Counted from the stretch's first letter, positions 20,470-33,629 are shown. The stretch: 53,525 nucleotides of DNA from Ophiostoma sp. CBS 140.51 (GCA_029298735.1 JANSLP010000234.1:1-53525); one strand, 5' to 3'. The notes: a model not told the origin generated them from the sequence alone. Numbers and translations: made by a program.

Positions 20470-23400
20470 CTACTGCTTCTTCCCCACAAGCCACAACTCT
20501 CGGAACCGCGTGCCATCCACCTCCACCAGCTCTGACGGCACGCCCGTCTCGACGACCCGGCCCTGGTCCAGCACCACAACAGTGTCGCACGTCGCCAGCA
20601 CCATATCCAGCCGGTGGCTGACCATGACCACGGTGTAGCCTGCAAACTCGTCGCGGATGACGGTCTGCATCGCCCGGTCCGTGTCTTGGTCGACGCTGGA
20701 CGACACCTCGTCAAGCAACAAGATGCCGCTACCACTACCCGACTGGCCTGCAGCCGCCCGAACCCGCCGGCGGAGAATGGCCCGACCAAGACTAAAAAGC
20801 TGCTTCTGACCTTGTGACAGGGTATCGGCCGACAGGCCCGCCTCGAGACCGCCGCGCTCCTGGACAAACGGCCACAACTCGACCGTCTCGAGTGCGGCCT
20901 GGCACATGTTGGTATTGGCGGCGTCAAAGGGGTCCAGGTTTTGGCGGAAGGAAGCGCCGTCGGGCAAGAACACGGCATCCTGAGGGACGGCGATGATGCG
21001 TTCGCGCAGGGTGGGACGGTCGACGGTGTGCAGGGGCAGGTCATCGATAAAGATACCGTTGGCGGCCAGAACAGCAGCGTCTTCGTCGGAGCCCGATGCC
21101 GTATTCTTCTCGGGGACGCTGGCATCGTTCCCTGCGAACGGATCCAAAAGACGCAGCAGCAGAAGAATGAATGAGGATTTTCCACTAATTTCGTTAGCAA
21201 CGAGACAGTCTGTATGATTTCTCGGGGGTGCTGAACTTACCTTCCAGTACGGCCACAGATAGCCACTTTGGCACCAGCGCGGAACGTCAAGCTGATGTTG
21301 TCGAGCACCATCTGAGGCGGCTTGCTCAATTCGACAGTTGTGTCGCTGCATGTCGTTAGCAGGTATCCAAATAGTCTGCATCAGGGACTTTGACTCACTC
21401 GTAGGTTGCCGAGACGTTCTGGATCCGGATGGAACCACGCTCGGGCCACGCCATGGGCGGCAGCACGTTCTCATCGGCATTGTCATAGTACGATTCGCCG
21501 TGCACATTCTCGCTGAACGTCTTGAGCCGGCTAATGGCGCCCAGCGAGGTTTCGAGGAGTGTGTAGGAGTACATGATGAAACTCAGCACATCGCCAAAGT
21601 TCATCAACAGAATCAGACTGGCGCCCGTGAACGCCGTGTTGGAGCGCAGCTGGGTGGCGAGAGTGACGACGGTCGTCGATAGGAGAGCAACGACAAACTG
21701 GAGGGCAAACGTCAACCAGCGCTGGATCATGGCCAAGAGATACGCGGGACGCTGTGAGCGGTCGACGAGCTGGTCGTTGAGTTCGATACCGGGCACGACC
21801 CAGCCGAAAGCGCGGAACGTGGCGAGGCCCTTCATGGTATCCAAAAAGTGCGTGTAGAGCGGGGACTTGGCCTCGAGATCCAGTAGACGCAACTGGCGGG
21901 ATGTGCGCAGGTAGAATTTCTGGATGCCAAAGAAGACGGCGCCAATAAAGGGGTAGGTAATGGCCAGGTATGGCGACGACGTGGCAATGACGGCAGCACT
22001 ACATAGTGTCAAGAACCAGCCGACACCGACGTTGGTCAGTGACATGGGCAGCTCGCCGTCAATGAGCGTCATGTCCTGCGAGAAGTAGTTCGTAATGATG
22101 CCGTTGTCGGTCTTGGTGAAGAAACGAAGAGGCGCGCGGACCACAGTCTGCAAAGCCTCGCGGTGAAGACGGGCACCGGAGATCTGGATCATGGTGCGGA
22201 AGTTGACCAAGCAGACAATGAACAGACATACCAGACCGAACGCCTGGAAGAAACCGTACATGCCCAGGTAGAAGCCGTTGGAGTATTTGGGGTGCGGCAG
22301 GCGCTCGCGGTCTTCGACCCAGAACTTGAGCCAGATGCTGCCCCAATTGTATAGGAAACCAAAAGACAGACCAAAGACTGCAAAGGCAGTGAGTGGCCAA
22401 GGGCCGATGCGGGTAAAGTAGTACTTGTAGACGGAGCGGTCACCCAGCTGACGGCCGGCCGCTTGGGCCGCGGTCATGTCCGTGTCCAGTTGGTCGCCGC
22501 CGTTACCGCCGTCCCGACCGGCCATGGCGGCTGCCATGGGGGCCGAGTCGAGATCGCTGCTTTCGCCGCTTTCAGTGACTTCAGCCTCAGCAGCGCTCTC
22601 TTTAGCAGCAGCACCACCGGCGCCAGTCTTCTTCTTCTTCTTCTTGTCCTTGACACCGAGGCTGGCCACGTAGCTGGGATTGGCAAGCAGATTCTCAAAG
22701 GAGCCCTGCTCGACGATGGCGCCATTGACATCAAGTGCCACGACGTACTGGGCAGCGGGCAAGTGGCGGACAGAGTGTGTGCAGAGAATGGCGGTCGCCT
22801 TGCGCTGCTTGGTCAGGATACCCTCAGCGCCAAAGACCTTGTTGAAGACGTGCTCCTCAGTATCCGCGTCGAGGCCACTCAGAACGTCGTCAAAGATGTA
22901 CAGGTCCGTTTCGACGTAGAGAGCACGGGCAATGGAGACACGCTGCTTCTGGCCACCACTGAGCGTGATACCGTTGCTGCCAACCTTGGTGCGGTCACCC
23001 TGCGGAAGAAGAGCCAGATCAGGAAGCAGCATGGCGGCATCAATAGCCTGACGGTAGCGAGCCTCGTCAAAGTCAGCATCGGCACCGGCCAATCCAATAA
23101 CGTTGTCACGGACACTAGCATTGAACAGGAACGGGGCCTGGTCGCAGTAACCGATGCGGCGAAGACGGCCGTCGGGCGTGCGCAGGTCGACGCGGAGAGA
23201 ACTACCGGGGCTGTGCTGGGGGACTTCGCTGAGAAGAGCCTTGCAGAGCGTGGATTTACCCGAGGCGACGGGGCCGACAACAATGGTGAGCTTGGACGAG
23301 GGGACGGCAAGGTGGACATTGGGCAGGTTGAACTTTTCGTCACCCCAGCCAAGGCTGGAAGCGTCAATGACGATAGTGTCACCCTCGGCGGCCTTAGTAG

Positions 23401-25267
23401 CGTCTGGCTTTTGCAACTTCTCAGTCAGAGGGGTACGGAAGTCCTCACGGGGTGGCTTCTCAAGGAACTCCTGCACACGCTCGAGGCAGGCAAACGCAGA
23501 AATTACGGATGGCAGGCCCTGTAAGACCATGATGAAGGGCATGGTCACGAGGATAACAAAGGACAGCGCCGTGAAGACATTGGCCGTGTCGAGCGTGCGC
23601 GTCGTCACCACAAAGGCAAAGACGGGCGACAGCATCTGCGGCGAGTAGGCGGCTGTAGCAGCAAAGCAAATGATCATGCGGAAGCGTGAGCCGACAGCGA
23701 GCTCGTCGAGGCGCAGCTGCTGGATCAAAGCCTCAATGGGCCGAGCCAGACCGGAAATCTTGAGGTGCTTCATGTGCGCAATGGTGTTGCTCGTCATGCC
23801 GACGCGCTTCTGGATCAGGGCCATCCAGGCCTTTTGGCGACGGCTGGTCATGAAGGCCAGCGAGCCAATGGCACCGACGGCGCACACAATGACAATGAGC
23901 GGTGCAACAAAGGCAGCGCCTAGCTCGCGTTCGAGCAACCAACTGGCCAGCGTGACCTGGATCAGGTTGGCCCAGTACTCATTGATGTTGAGCAGACCGG
24001 TGCGGATACGCTCGACATCTGTGCTCATGAGTGTAATGGCCGCTGCATCGTCGGCCGCGTTGAGGCGCTGCTCGGTAGTCTTGCGGTAGATGGCGCCAGC
24101 CAGAGCGCCACGGACCATGAACATGACACGTTCCTGGTAGTAAAAGTAGACGGCCGTGGACACGCCGACACCGACGTAAATAATAAAGGTGGCACCGATC
24201 AGACCGTAGCCGTGGTCGCGTGGCGCGACTTCAGAGGGAAGCTCGAGGTAAGTCAGGGCGGCGTTGATGAGGAACGGCTGGCCAAACAAAAAACCCGTAA
24301 GAGCCAAGCGGGGGCCAATGGGTAGCAAGAACTCGGTGGCCAGGGCCTTGATGAGCGCCCGCGTCAGGCCGTGCTTCTTGCCGCCAAAGTTGTACAGACT
24401 GCGGGGTGCGTCGGGCCGCACAGGTTCGCCGTCCTTGGCCGGCGGCGGCAGGTCTTGGGCGTACTTGGCCAACTTGGCCTCGAGGCGCTTGGTGGCCATG
24501 GTATGATCGAGAGCGAACAGGTCGTCAATGGCCAGGACCGAGTTGTAGCCCTTGAGAAACAAGGTGTTGAGCCAGGTGTAGGCACTCAGACCAAAGATGC
24601 CGCTCGTCTCTTCGGGGCTGTGGTCCTCGGCCTTCCAGCCTGCCTCGGGACGGAAGATGGACTTCTTTTGGATGGCTTCGAGCAAAAGGAGGACGACCTT
24701 GAAAGACAATGCGGCGGTAAAGAGGCGACAGAAGACAGTCTCAGCCGAGTTGAGGTCGTAGCCGGCCACGACAACAGATGGGCCGCCGCCCGAAAAGGCC
24801 AGCGAATCGTCACGCGCCATCCAGAACGTGCGGGCCATGGTAATGTCAAAGAGCACGCTGAGCAAGAGGTAGCTCGACAGTAGTATGGACGGCCGGGGCG
24901 AGCGGCCATGCTCGACGTAGGAGAGGGCGAAGATGCATATTGACGACAACAAGGCGAGTGCGGACGAGCCCGAAAATACGGCCTTGAACTTGCCAGGCTG
25001 CGAGGCGCTGAGGATGAGGAGGCCGAGCTGGAGGCCGGCGAGGGCGATGATGGTGACGAGTTTGGCGGCGAGCAAAAAGGGACCGCCGACTATGTTGGGC
25101 CGCTGCCACAGGTAGAGGAGACGCGGCAGGACGAGCGGAATGAAGACGGCGGGCGGGATGATGCCGAGGATGAGCTGTTCGAAGCGAATGGTAAAATCAA
25201 AGTCGCCGCGGCAGCCCTGGACGGCGGGGCCGAACGTGTCGTCGTCGTGGCACCCGGAGAAGTCCAT
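20470..25267 (-). CDS. ABCC (MRP-type) ABC transporter
   Basis: Three exons (25267-21399, 21345-21241, 21184-20470) with introns of 53 and 56 nt (GTGAGT and GTAAGT donors) give 1562 residues. The start MDFSGCHDDDTFGP is the only in-frame ATG before the conserved body and matches the N termini of fungal full-length ABCC pumps. The order is an N-terminal TMD0 helix bundle (about 25-260), TMD1, NBD1, TMD2, NBD2. NBD1 has GPVASGKST (about 661), LSGGQKQR (about 767) and FDDVLSGLD (about 795). NBD2 has GRTGSGKSS (about 1321, assembled across the last intron), LSQGQKQ (about 1443) and LLLDEVSSSVD (about 1475). In NBD1 the residue after Walker B is Asp instead of Glu, usual for the degenerate site of ABCC proteins. 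Likely substrates are organic anions, conjugates or toxins, at the plasma or vacuolar membrane; the sequence does not decide which. Confidence 0.93.
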
Positions 25268-28144
25268 GGTGGAGGGGGGGAGGGAAAAGGGGGCTGTCGA
25301 TGATGTTGTAAGCAGTACTCGTCGATGCTGAAGACGACGGAAGGTGCGATGGGTAAAAAAGAAGGGGAAAGGGAAGGAACAAGAGAAAGAAGGGAAGGAA
25401 CGACAATTGAAGGAAAGAACGACCCTGGCCAGATATAAATAAAATAGAGAAACAGAAACAACGAAAAAGAGTGATGTTGATTGACAATGCGTAGGACGAA
25501 ACAAGAAAAGAATAAAATAAATAAAATAAAAGCGGGTGGCCTGCCGGACGTTGATAATGTCCGCGGCGGAAGAAAAGAGGATTGGAAAAAAGGCTAGACA
25601 AGCAGAAAAGACTCCGGGATGCAGACGCTGGTCAATGTTAGCCCGAGCAAACCGTAAGATTTTGGGGGATCGATTGGGTTGTTTTTGCGTGTTTTGGGTT
25701 GGTTGGATTACTTGGGTCGGTTCGCGAGACGCCTTCCGGGGTTTGCTAGGATTGCTGCCAGGATCACTGCCACACAGCGACGACAAACAGGAAGGAGCTA
25801 GAGAATAATGATGCAAAGAAAATGCAAAGATGACGATGAAGGAGAAGTAAGAGTACAAAAGACGATTACGACGGTTTCATTCTGCCGTCTATTTTAGCGG
25901 TGCCGTGGCAGCAGTCGGTAGGCAGGGACGAAGGTCAGACAAGCTGAGAGGACAGGATTCGAAAAGGAACGAAAACTCTGCAAGAAAAGGACAGTCGACG
26001 ACGGCAAGGTCGGCTGGGCCGACCACCGAGCCGAGTCAAAGGGGCAGGACAGCAAGGTCGGCTAGCCTCGACGACGAGGTGTGGCTCCGACGACGGCGAG
26101 GGCTAGTTCCACTCCACAAGGTCGACGGTCACTGGTTGATGTCAAGAAACTACGGAGACAAAAATGGGAAAATGCGTAAAAGAACACGATTGCCTAACAG
26201 GCACCCCCATTTACAAGGCCAAAACTCGTCACCTCGTGGAGTCATAAAGTTCTTGGGACAAGTCCTTTCGTTGACAGCCTGGGATGGACACGTATCACAA
26301 CGCGATGCGATATACGAGATACGATAATGGAGAATAAAACACGTTGTTTTTTGAAGGGTTTTATCAGATCAGACGAGATGACGGGGACGCTAAAAGGTTA
26401 AAATATGCATGGGCATGTCTGGGCGGCGTGGGGAAGAAGAAAAACAAGGAGTCCAATAGAGCCAAATGAAAGAGGAGAAGCAAGGGAAAGGTGAAGAAAA
26501 GGGAGGGGGGGAGCCCTCGTACCTGGTCAGTTTTGGAGACTTTTCTGGTGGCTGTCAGATTTGGTGCGGCATCGGGCCAGTTATTTTGGAGGCTATCTCG
26601 TTTCGAACCAAGTTTTGAGCCTCTTTTTGCGCTTAACACGCTTTCCACGTAGTGTCGGACAACTCACGGGTGCCGACGTTAAACGCGTTTCGCGTTGTAA
26701 GACGTCACGTGTATGTTTTCTTCCATCCCTTTCCCATCCTTCGGATTTTTTGCGTCTTGATATTCCTTTATTTCATTATTCGATACACGTTGTTGGGTCT
26801 GCCGACATGCTCCTTACGAATTCCGGATGTCAGTGCCGATGTTTTGCTAGTCAATGGGCAATATTTGTCGAGTTGGCACGGCCAGTGCCTCTCAAAATAT
26901 CTTACCCAATACGATGATGCTTGGATGTGGCTCATTTGAGATTCTTTTCTTACCACACTTCGGGTGAAAACGGCCAGAGCTTTGACAGTTCCATGCCACG
27001 TCTATGTTGCACTAACCAGTGTTTATTCGAATATTAAACGTGGGAGAGTCAAGAAAGGAAGGAGATATGTTGACCGATGTTCAAAACCTTGCAATCTTGT
27101 AATACTCGAATATGTTGTTCAAAGTAAGACTGCGGGGAAGTGTCAAACAATCCGGTCATGGGGCTGAATTGGGCGGGATAAAACAAAAAACCCGGGGGGA
27201 AATGGACGATGCTTATTTTCCCATGTCAAACGCATTGACATTCAGCCAACACGGATTGGATGAGATGATATTCTTTTGTATATCTTACTCACAACGTCTA
27301 CATAAAATATTGTAGCCGTTGTAAGAAACTCATGTTCAACCGGGTTATTTTAAATAGTAGCAATATTCTACCCGTTATGGACTCCTCGCCCAGACACATG
27401 AAAAAGGTCACATTAGAAAGAACGAACGTGTCGTGGGGGAAAGACAACGCATGTCATATCCCACCCATGGCGTTGACACCTGGCAGACGAAGAAGGATTT
27501 AGTCGCGAAGGCATTTTTCAGAGATGAAAAATAGTAATTCAAGCGATGAAGAAAATCTCCCGTACCGCCCCTTAGAAATCTTAAAAAAAGCACACAAAAA
27601 AACAGGATTTTGTAAAGATCACTCTCGCACTACGCAAATGTCTATCATAACAACGCCAGTACTCCACAGCCTCTGGTTCGACACCCAGATTCACCCAGAA
27701 TGGGCCACAACCCGATTCTGGGAATACGTTCTCAACCACATCATGTTCAACCGGGACGAAGGGTCGTGTCCTCGCAACAATCCCCGTCACACGTCCCACG
27801 CGTTGGTCGCCGAGTGGACTTGGTAGTAGAACACATCGGCTCGACGACATGTAGCCGTAGTACCGTCCTTTTTATCGAAATGAAGCGAGCCGCGGCAACG
27901 CAGACGGATGTGACTGAGTGTGAGCACCAGGCATACACGGCGGGGTGCGAACGCTCTATAGATACGAATCTGCCCCGAGTCTGGGCTATGACATGTTTTG
28001 GCAGTTGGGCGCGGCTCTGGATCGTTCGTTGACACGACACAGGGCTTCTTGGTTCCTTATTTTCCAACATCTCACGGCAAAGCCAACACAGAAGAATACG
28101 TTGATGTCTCCGGAGAACAAGGTCAGCAGCTTCTCAACTGCGCT
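25268..28144. other. Spacer upstream of the ABC transporter
   Basis: The first 600 nt on the minus strand are T/C-rich and stay open in frame with the transporter, but contain no ATG in that frame, so I treat them as leader and promoter. GCAAGGTCGGCT occurs twice around 26005 and 26053. The part from about 26900 to 27650 is AT-rich with no coding signal. I see no RNA gene or mobile element. Confidence 0.5.
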
Positions 28145-30267
28145 TTAGAATCGATCTTGTGCCTCGTATATAATTGCGTACTCGTTGTTGTCTGTGTAAT
28201 GAAAGTGTAAAACGCCTTGGCCGATGTTGTGGCATATCCATCCGTCGTTATCGTGGGAGTGCTGCTTCATGGCCGCTACAGACACAGCGACCCCATCGAA
28301 CTTTGTCTCCAGTTTGTATGCGTGATACTGTAGTGGCCGGTGGCAGATGGCGGCAGGATTGGCCACAACCCAGCTGTCATCATCCGAGATACGGCACTGA
28401 CCGAGGGCACGCATACAGCCGTTTGAATAGAAAAGCAACAGGCCACGACAAATCCCTTTGCTCGGTACGTGAAAGACCCGCACTGATATCACGTTGCTAA
28501 GCGGCGCAGATGAGACGTATGGGTTGTAATGCACGATTTTGAGTGTTGTCGGCATGGAGACAACAGCCGGCGGTCGGATGTGTCGAATGTGGCGTATATT
28601 CCGAGTGTCCTGAACGGTGTGCATATCGACGTTGGACAGAGTCTTCCGTGGGCAGTCGCCGGAATATGCTCCCACGATTCTGACAGGCTCACCTTCACGT
28701 TGTTCGCCGTACACGAGAGTCACTCTCTCGCCACAGGCTAAGAGCAGAGCTGTGGTGCCGTTTCCAATCCGGTTGCCCACGGCCAAGTCGCCGGCCAGCT
28801 TCATGCGAGCCTGGTACATTAGAGTGTTGTTAGTTTTAGTGAATGATGTCTGGAGTGCGCCTGACTACGTACAATGAGACTGAAATCCTTCGAGTCGCCC
28901 TTATCGCTACGGCACGCCCAGAGAGCAACGAGGCGGTCCTTGGGCGGTATTGGCAAGAACACCCACACCATCCGTTCGCAAACGCGGGCTACAAGGCGCC
29001 TGTAGGTTGTCGTGGCGTCGTCGTCGGCGGTCCGATGGATATGGATGCCAAAAAGTTTGCCGCTGAGGCAGAAGAATGTCAGGCCAAAGCAACGGTTGGT
29101 TTCGACGGCGTAGAGTTGGCTGGGGACGTGATGTCGGAGCCGCACGACGCGTTGAAACAAATTTGTATCGACCATAGCACAGGCGTGGGTGTCAAGGGGG
29201 GCAGATGTATTCCAGATGCAGGGCCGGTTGCGCTGTGAAGATAACACGAGCCGTGCGAGGCCATTCTTTTTATGATGTTAGTGCTCGCTAATGTCTGCGG
29301 CTAAAGAAAGAAAAGAAACCAACCTTTTTTTCGACGTACATGTCGGCATAGCGAGAGACCGCTGACATTCTTTCAACAATAAATGCCATATGCGTAGTAG
29401 TCCTGTTCTTATACACGGGCATATGGTGCAATTGTTCTATTTGGACAATGCCTTGTCGATCCAAGGAGATTCGGACAATCGGCGGGGACGACGAGGTCGC
29501 CGAGGGCTCGACGTCAGTTTGTGGCAAAGGATGCCCGCGCTTCCACGAGACAATATGTTTCAGGGGGTTGCGGTGGAGCGCATCATCTGGCTGTCGCTTC
29601 GCCCGCGCACTGAGGCATCGGATTGAGCGCCAGAATAAGCTCTGAGCCGATAGTGCATGGATGAGGCAGGTCAGCTCGAGGGGCAGACTGGTGAGCTGGG
29701 GCAATCCCGCCACGGTAGCTATGCGGCCAAAAGCCGCCAATTCGACGTCACCGTACGACGCCGGCCCAGCATCGTCCAGCAGGACCGGGGCCGCATTCAG
29801 CCATGGTCGGCGCCATGCACCAAGTGTCCACAGCTCGTCAAGAAGGGTAGTGTTCTGCTTGCTGCCCTCCTCGATTCCGACGATATGCGTTCCGCTTTCG
29901 TCTCCTTGGGCTCGGAAGACGTGGAAGCAGTCGTAGTGCAAAGCCACGACCATGGGCGCATGCTTGCAGCATGGGCATTTGGATTGCGGAATCCGGCACG
30001 GCTGCCAGTCGTCAATTTGTGTTAGGACCATGCCGTGTTGCGGAAATGGAAATGGGCGCGTTATCTGCCCGGAATATGCAGTCGAGTCATCGTTGCCTCG
30101 CACTTTGCGTGATAATGACTGTGAGCATGGCAATCAACGGTAAGATCCGATGACAAGTTATGCGCAACAAGAGAGCGGCACTCACTTGCAATGATCCTCT
30201 CATGGCGGTGGATCGACCCACCACAGGCGCCGCACTGGGGAACAAGCGGGAGATGTGGAGGTCCCAT
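28145..30267 (-). CDS. Uncharacterised fungal F-box-like protein
   Basis: My model has four exons: 30267-30186, 30102-29324, 29265-28873 and 28810-28145, giving 639 residues. The introns are 83, 58 and 62 nt. The last has a textbook GTACGT donor and ACCAG acceptor; the first two need AAG acceptors (CGCAAAG, ATAAAAAG) to keep the frame, and the second has a good CACTAAC branch 12 nt before its acceptor. Residues 12-27 hold a CGACGG knuckle followed by HERIIA; CPCC with a downstream HYDCF forms a second metal-ligand-like group. LPLELTCLIHAL (about 166) resembles an F-box. The C-terminal half has repeated beta-like segments (CFGLTFFCLSGKLFGIHIH, WVFLPIPPKDRLVALWACR). Ascomycetes carry many such F-box-like proteins of unknown function. 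Substrate recognition for SCF ubiquitin ligases is only a guess. Exon edges 1 and 2 are the weakest part. Confidence 0.68.
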
Positions 30268-32059
30268 CTCGTTGAAAGGTCGTTGGCGTTGAAAATTGTT
30301 AGGAGTCGACGTTATGCGAGAGGTGCTTTAGCTAAAGCTCGTTGTTGTGTTTTTATATTCCGCCCGGAGGCACTGAGCCAAAAGGGCTCGTATGTATTCT
30401 GCCTACGTATTATGCATCTAATTGCATCACAACGTCGTCTGCTGCTCGTCGCCTCTCGTCCTGCGTCTGTTTCTTTTAATTATCACTGCTTATAATGCTT
30501 CCTCCCTTCTTGCTTTAGTTGGGCAATTTGGCCTCTTGAAGATCCTCCTCCGAGTGTTCAGGGTCCTATGACTGGTGCCTGAAGCCGGGTCGACTGCTCG
30601 TTGGATTAGTGTGGTTGCTGGCGGGAGGGTGTTAGTGGTATTATCGATATGACCAACTGTACTAATATGCAGTCGTGCAGTAACCGGTGATACATTGTCA
30701 GTTGGGTGCTGGGTAAACAACAGACAAACGGTAACGGCCGCCCCGTTGACACTTGACACCTCTTTTACACGGAATTGGTGTGGTTGCAATGTGGTACTAG
30801 TGATCAATCATTGGGTGAGCAAAGTGAGATAAAAGAGATCGATTCTGCGTCTTGGTATCCCTACATAAGAGACAGACAACCTCTCACAAACTGTCACCTG
30901 TTGTTTGAATCGTTTATTAAAGTCGTCTGTCCTGTCCTGCCCTCTCTCGATCTCGCCTGTTGAATAGCCGCGGCTCTTTTTGCTGCAGCTTCGAGGAATT
31001 TGCTTTGAGTCAGGTCATTGTGCTAGTGGCCGTCTTGGTGCTTGGAGCTTCTATTTTTGGTTGTTTGGTGGGCATTTTGGCGTGGAGTGACGTTTTTGCC
31101 CAGGCAGGCGCAAGGTGGAGACAGTTTGGTGAACCCGCACTAAACAACTTGTCTCGAGTCAGCGACATCAACTTGCAGAACGAAGCTGGATTTGGTCTCT
31201 GACGGACGAGTGTGAGTGATTGAAACTGCTCGGATTGGGCAAAATGTCTCTATTTCGAGTTTATCACAGGGCCAAACAGGCCTGAGCCTGAGAACTCCAG
31301 GCTCCATTGACAGCAAAAGCAGCCAAAAGCAGAGCAACACGTGGGAGGAGCTGCAAAGACAACACTCTCTTCACCTGCCAACAAGTCGTGCAGCTTGCAT
31401 CTCGACACACTCTCAACTTCTCACTTCCTTTTGTTACTTCGTCTTCATACCTCTACATTTGGTTTGTTGTCTGCCTCTCGCTCCTTCCTTGGGAATACAA
31501 GTTCGAGGAAGCTGCTCTTGCCTTTAGCTGTTTTAGTGCCATTTCATCGCCTGCGGGGAAGGAGCTGCGCGCATCACATGAACGGCCAGGCTGCTCCTGC
31601 ATTGTCTACTGCATCATCGTACAGCGCATTCTTGACGTCCTCATAAACACTTGACTTTCTTCTTCATCTTCCTTCTGCCAACAATCCCTTGGCAGCACGT
31701 CCCTACTGCTTCAATCCTGCCCAACGCTGCATTGCTCGGCTATCTCTATCTGCATTTCGCCGCCTCCTTCAACCATCCGACCGCAAACTGCAAAACCTCA
31801 GTCCACCTCAAAACTCTTCCTGCACAACATCAGGAGACAAGACAACAACACGAGACGAGACGATATCGGACGCCGCACAACGACACGGCATTGGAATTGC
31901 ACGCTGTACCACGGCAGTCGCAAACCTCTTCTAGTTTAAAAGGGTTGCTGTCGCCGACAGGTTTTAGTAGAAGCCCAGTTCAACGACCAGCGCTCCCACC
32001 TCAGTCCGAGTCCGGAACCAGCATCAACCTCAATACTGTCAACCTCACCAACCACCAAG
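30268..32059. promoter_or_regulatory. Divergent promoter region, F-box-like gene / TANGO2
   Basis: This 1.8 kb separates two divergent start codons. From about 31360 to 32055 the plus strand is CT/CA-rich (CTCTCAACTTCTCACTTCC, CAACCTCACCAACCACCAAG), typical of a 5' leader running into the TANGO2 start. Several short upstream ATG frames exist. No conserved gene or RNA is apparent. Confidence 0.5.
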
Positions 32060-33319
32060 ATGTGCATCGTCCTTCTCACAACGGCGCACCCCGACTACGC
32101 GCTCATCATTATCGACAACCGCGATGAGTTTATCCTGCGGCCCACGTCCCGGCCGCACTGGTGGACACCCGGCAAATCGTCGGCTGTGACCCCAAACGGG
32201 ACATTGGCGGGCACACCGACCAACAGCACGCCTCCAGGCAGCACTCCTGTTCCGACCACCTCCGGCTTGTTGGCCCCGCCAGGATCGTCGTCCACCCACA
32301 AGATCCTGTCCTCCCGCGACCTGCAGCGCCCCGAGCACGGCACATGGCTGGGCATCACCACGGCCGGCCATTTTGCTGTCCTCACCAATTTTCGCGAGGA
32401 CACACCCAACGACGCCGCCCACCCGATCCATGGCCAGCGCAGCCGCGGCGGCATGGTGACGGCGTGGCTGACGGCGGACCGCGAAGAGACGACGGACGGG
32501 TTTGTGGAGCGGATGCTGGCTGGGCCGGGTGTTAAAGGTGTGGGTGGTTTTTCTCTGATATGCGGCAAACTGAGGAAGGCGCTCTTTGACGCCGAAGCTA
32601 CTGTGAAGAGCGGCCACAAGGGTCTGGCCATCATTTCTAACCGTGCCGACCAAGTCGCCCAAGTACCGTGGATTGCCGGCCGGCGCGGCGAGGTCTATGG
32701 CCTTTCCAACTCGAGCTACGACGACCTAGAAGTGTGGCCCAAGGTGCGCGACGGCAAAGAAGCGCTGCGGCAGCTGGCGCAGGAAGAGGCGGACAAACGG
32801 TCCAACGCGAAAGCCGAGGAGGCCAACGTGCGGCAGCCCGACGAGCTTCGGGAAGCGCTGTTTGGCATTTTGGATCGGGACACTTTGCCACAACGGCCGG
32901 ACCTATCGTTTGAAGAACAGATCCCGCTCCTCAAGCACTCGGTGTTTATCCCGGCCATTGGCGATGAGGAGCACCGCGTGGCCATGGAAAAGGCGATTGC
33001 AGGCGGTCCCCGGGTGTGCGCCGCCAGTGTCGACGAGCAAGGGGTGGACAGTCTGGCCGAGAAGCCGGCGGCCAACAGCGCGGAAGCCGAGCTGGTGTCC
33101 GAGGAGCGGCCCGACCAGCAAGTTTCCAAGCCAACAGAACAGGCCCAGGGTTTCATGACGGGTCTGTACGGTACACAGCGGCAGACGGTGATCCTGGTGG
33201 ACTGGGCGGGCAATGTGTCCTACACGGAGCGGGCATTGTGGGATGCGAGCGGCAATGCCATTCCGCGGGGCGATGGAGATGTGCACTTTAACTTTCCCAT
33301 TGAAGGATGGGAGGAGTAA
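32060..33319 (+). CDS. TANGO2: TANGO2 / NRDE family protein
   Basis: The uninterrupted 419-residue frame begins MCIVLLTTAHPDYALIIIDN and contains the family NRDE signature at residues 20-23, followed by RPTSRPHWW. Further conserved segments are GTWLGITTAGHFAVLTNFRE (about 94-113), the SRGG motif (about 130) and the YGLSNS segment. The last 50 residues carry MTGLYGTQRQTVILVDW and a YTERALWD segment. Cys2 directly after the initiator Met is conserved and would be the nucleophile if the fold works as an N-terminal-nucleophile hydrolase. Animal TANGO2 is linked to Golgi organisation, mitochondrial and lipid metabolism and haem trafficking; the exact reaction is unsettled. An acidic/basic insert at about 230-370 is longer than in animals. 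The ATG context CCACCAAGATGTGC is good for a start. Confidence 0.9.
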   Translation: MCIVLLTTAHPDYALIIIDNRDEFILRPTSRPHWWTPGKSSAVTPNGTLAGTPTNSTPPGSTPVPTTSGLLAPPGSSSTHKILSSRDLQRPEHGTWLGITTAGHFAVLTNFREDTPNDAAHPIHGQRSRGGMVTAWLTADREETTDGFVERMLAGPGVKGVGGFSLICGKLRKALFDAEATVKSGHKGLAIISNRADQVAQVPWIAGRRGEVYGLSNSSYDDLEVWPKVRDGKEALRQLAQEEADKRSNAKAEEANVRQPDELREALFGILDRDTLPQRPDLSFEEQIPLLKHSVFIPAIGDEEHRVAMEKAIAGGPRVCAASVDEQGVDSLAEKPAANSAEAELVSEERPDQQVSKPTEQAQGFMTGLYGTQRQTVILVDWAGNVSYTERALWDASGNAIPRGDGDVHFNFPIEGWEE

Positions 33320-33629
33320 ATGCAGTGCGGCGTATAATGGTAGAACGGTAGACCATAGACATGAGTGGCATATCACATTTAATCATAATTTATTCATCAA
33401 CATCATTCACATAAGTCTTCTCACCACGACCGCACACAATTTTGATATTACTTTTTCAATTCATTTGTCGTTAACGTATTAAATCGACGAGGCTACCGCT
33501 ACTCAATGGCGAGCTATCCAACAAAAAAAAAATCCGATTCCAAATTCCATGATCGTATTTCGTTCCCAATTTGTTTTTGTTCTTTTTTGGCATTTTACTT
33601 TCTTTTGTTTTTCTTTCATTCCTGACTTC
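33320..33629. other. Convergent 3' UTR spacer
   Basis: AT-rich DNA lies between the stops of TANGO2 (plus) and the GMC oxidoreductase (minus). There is no coding potential; poly-A and T runs occur near 33520-33610. Confidence 0.6.

Noticed and set aside
27660..27690. B-box-like GGTTCGACACC suggesting a tRNA
   Set aside because: The potential T stem leaves an 8-nt loop, and no A box, acceptor stem or terminator fits around it.
30960..31202. 80-codon frame with a hydrophobic helix
   Set aside because: It starts with TTG, has no in-frame ATG before the helix, and lies in the TANGO2 upstream region.
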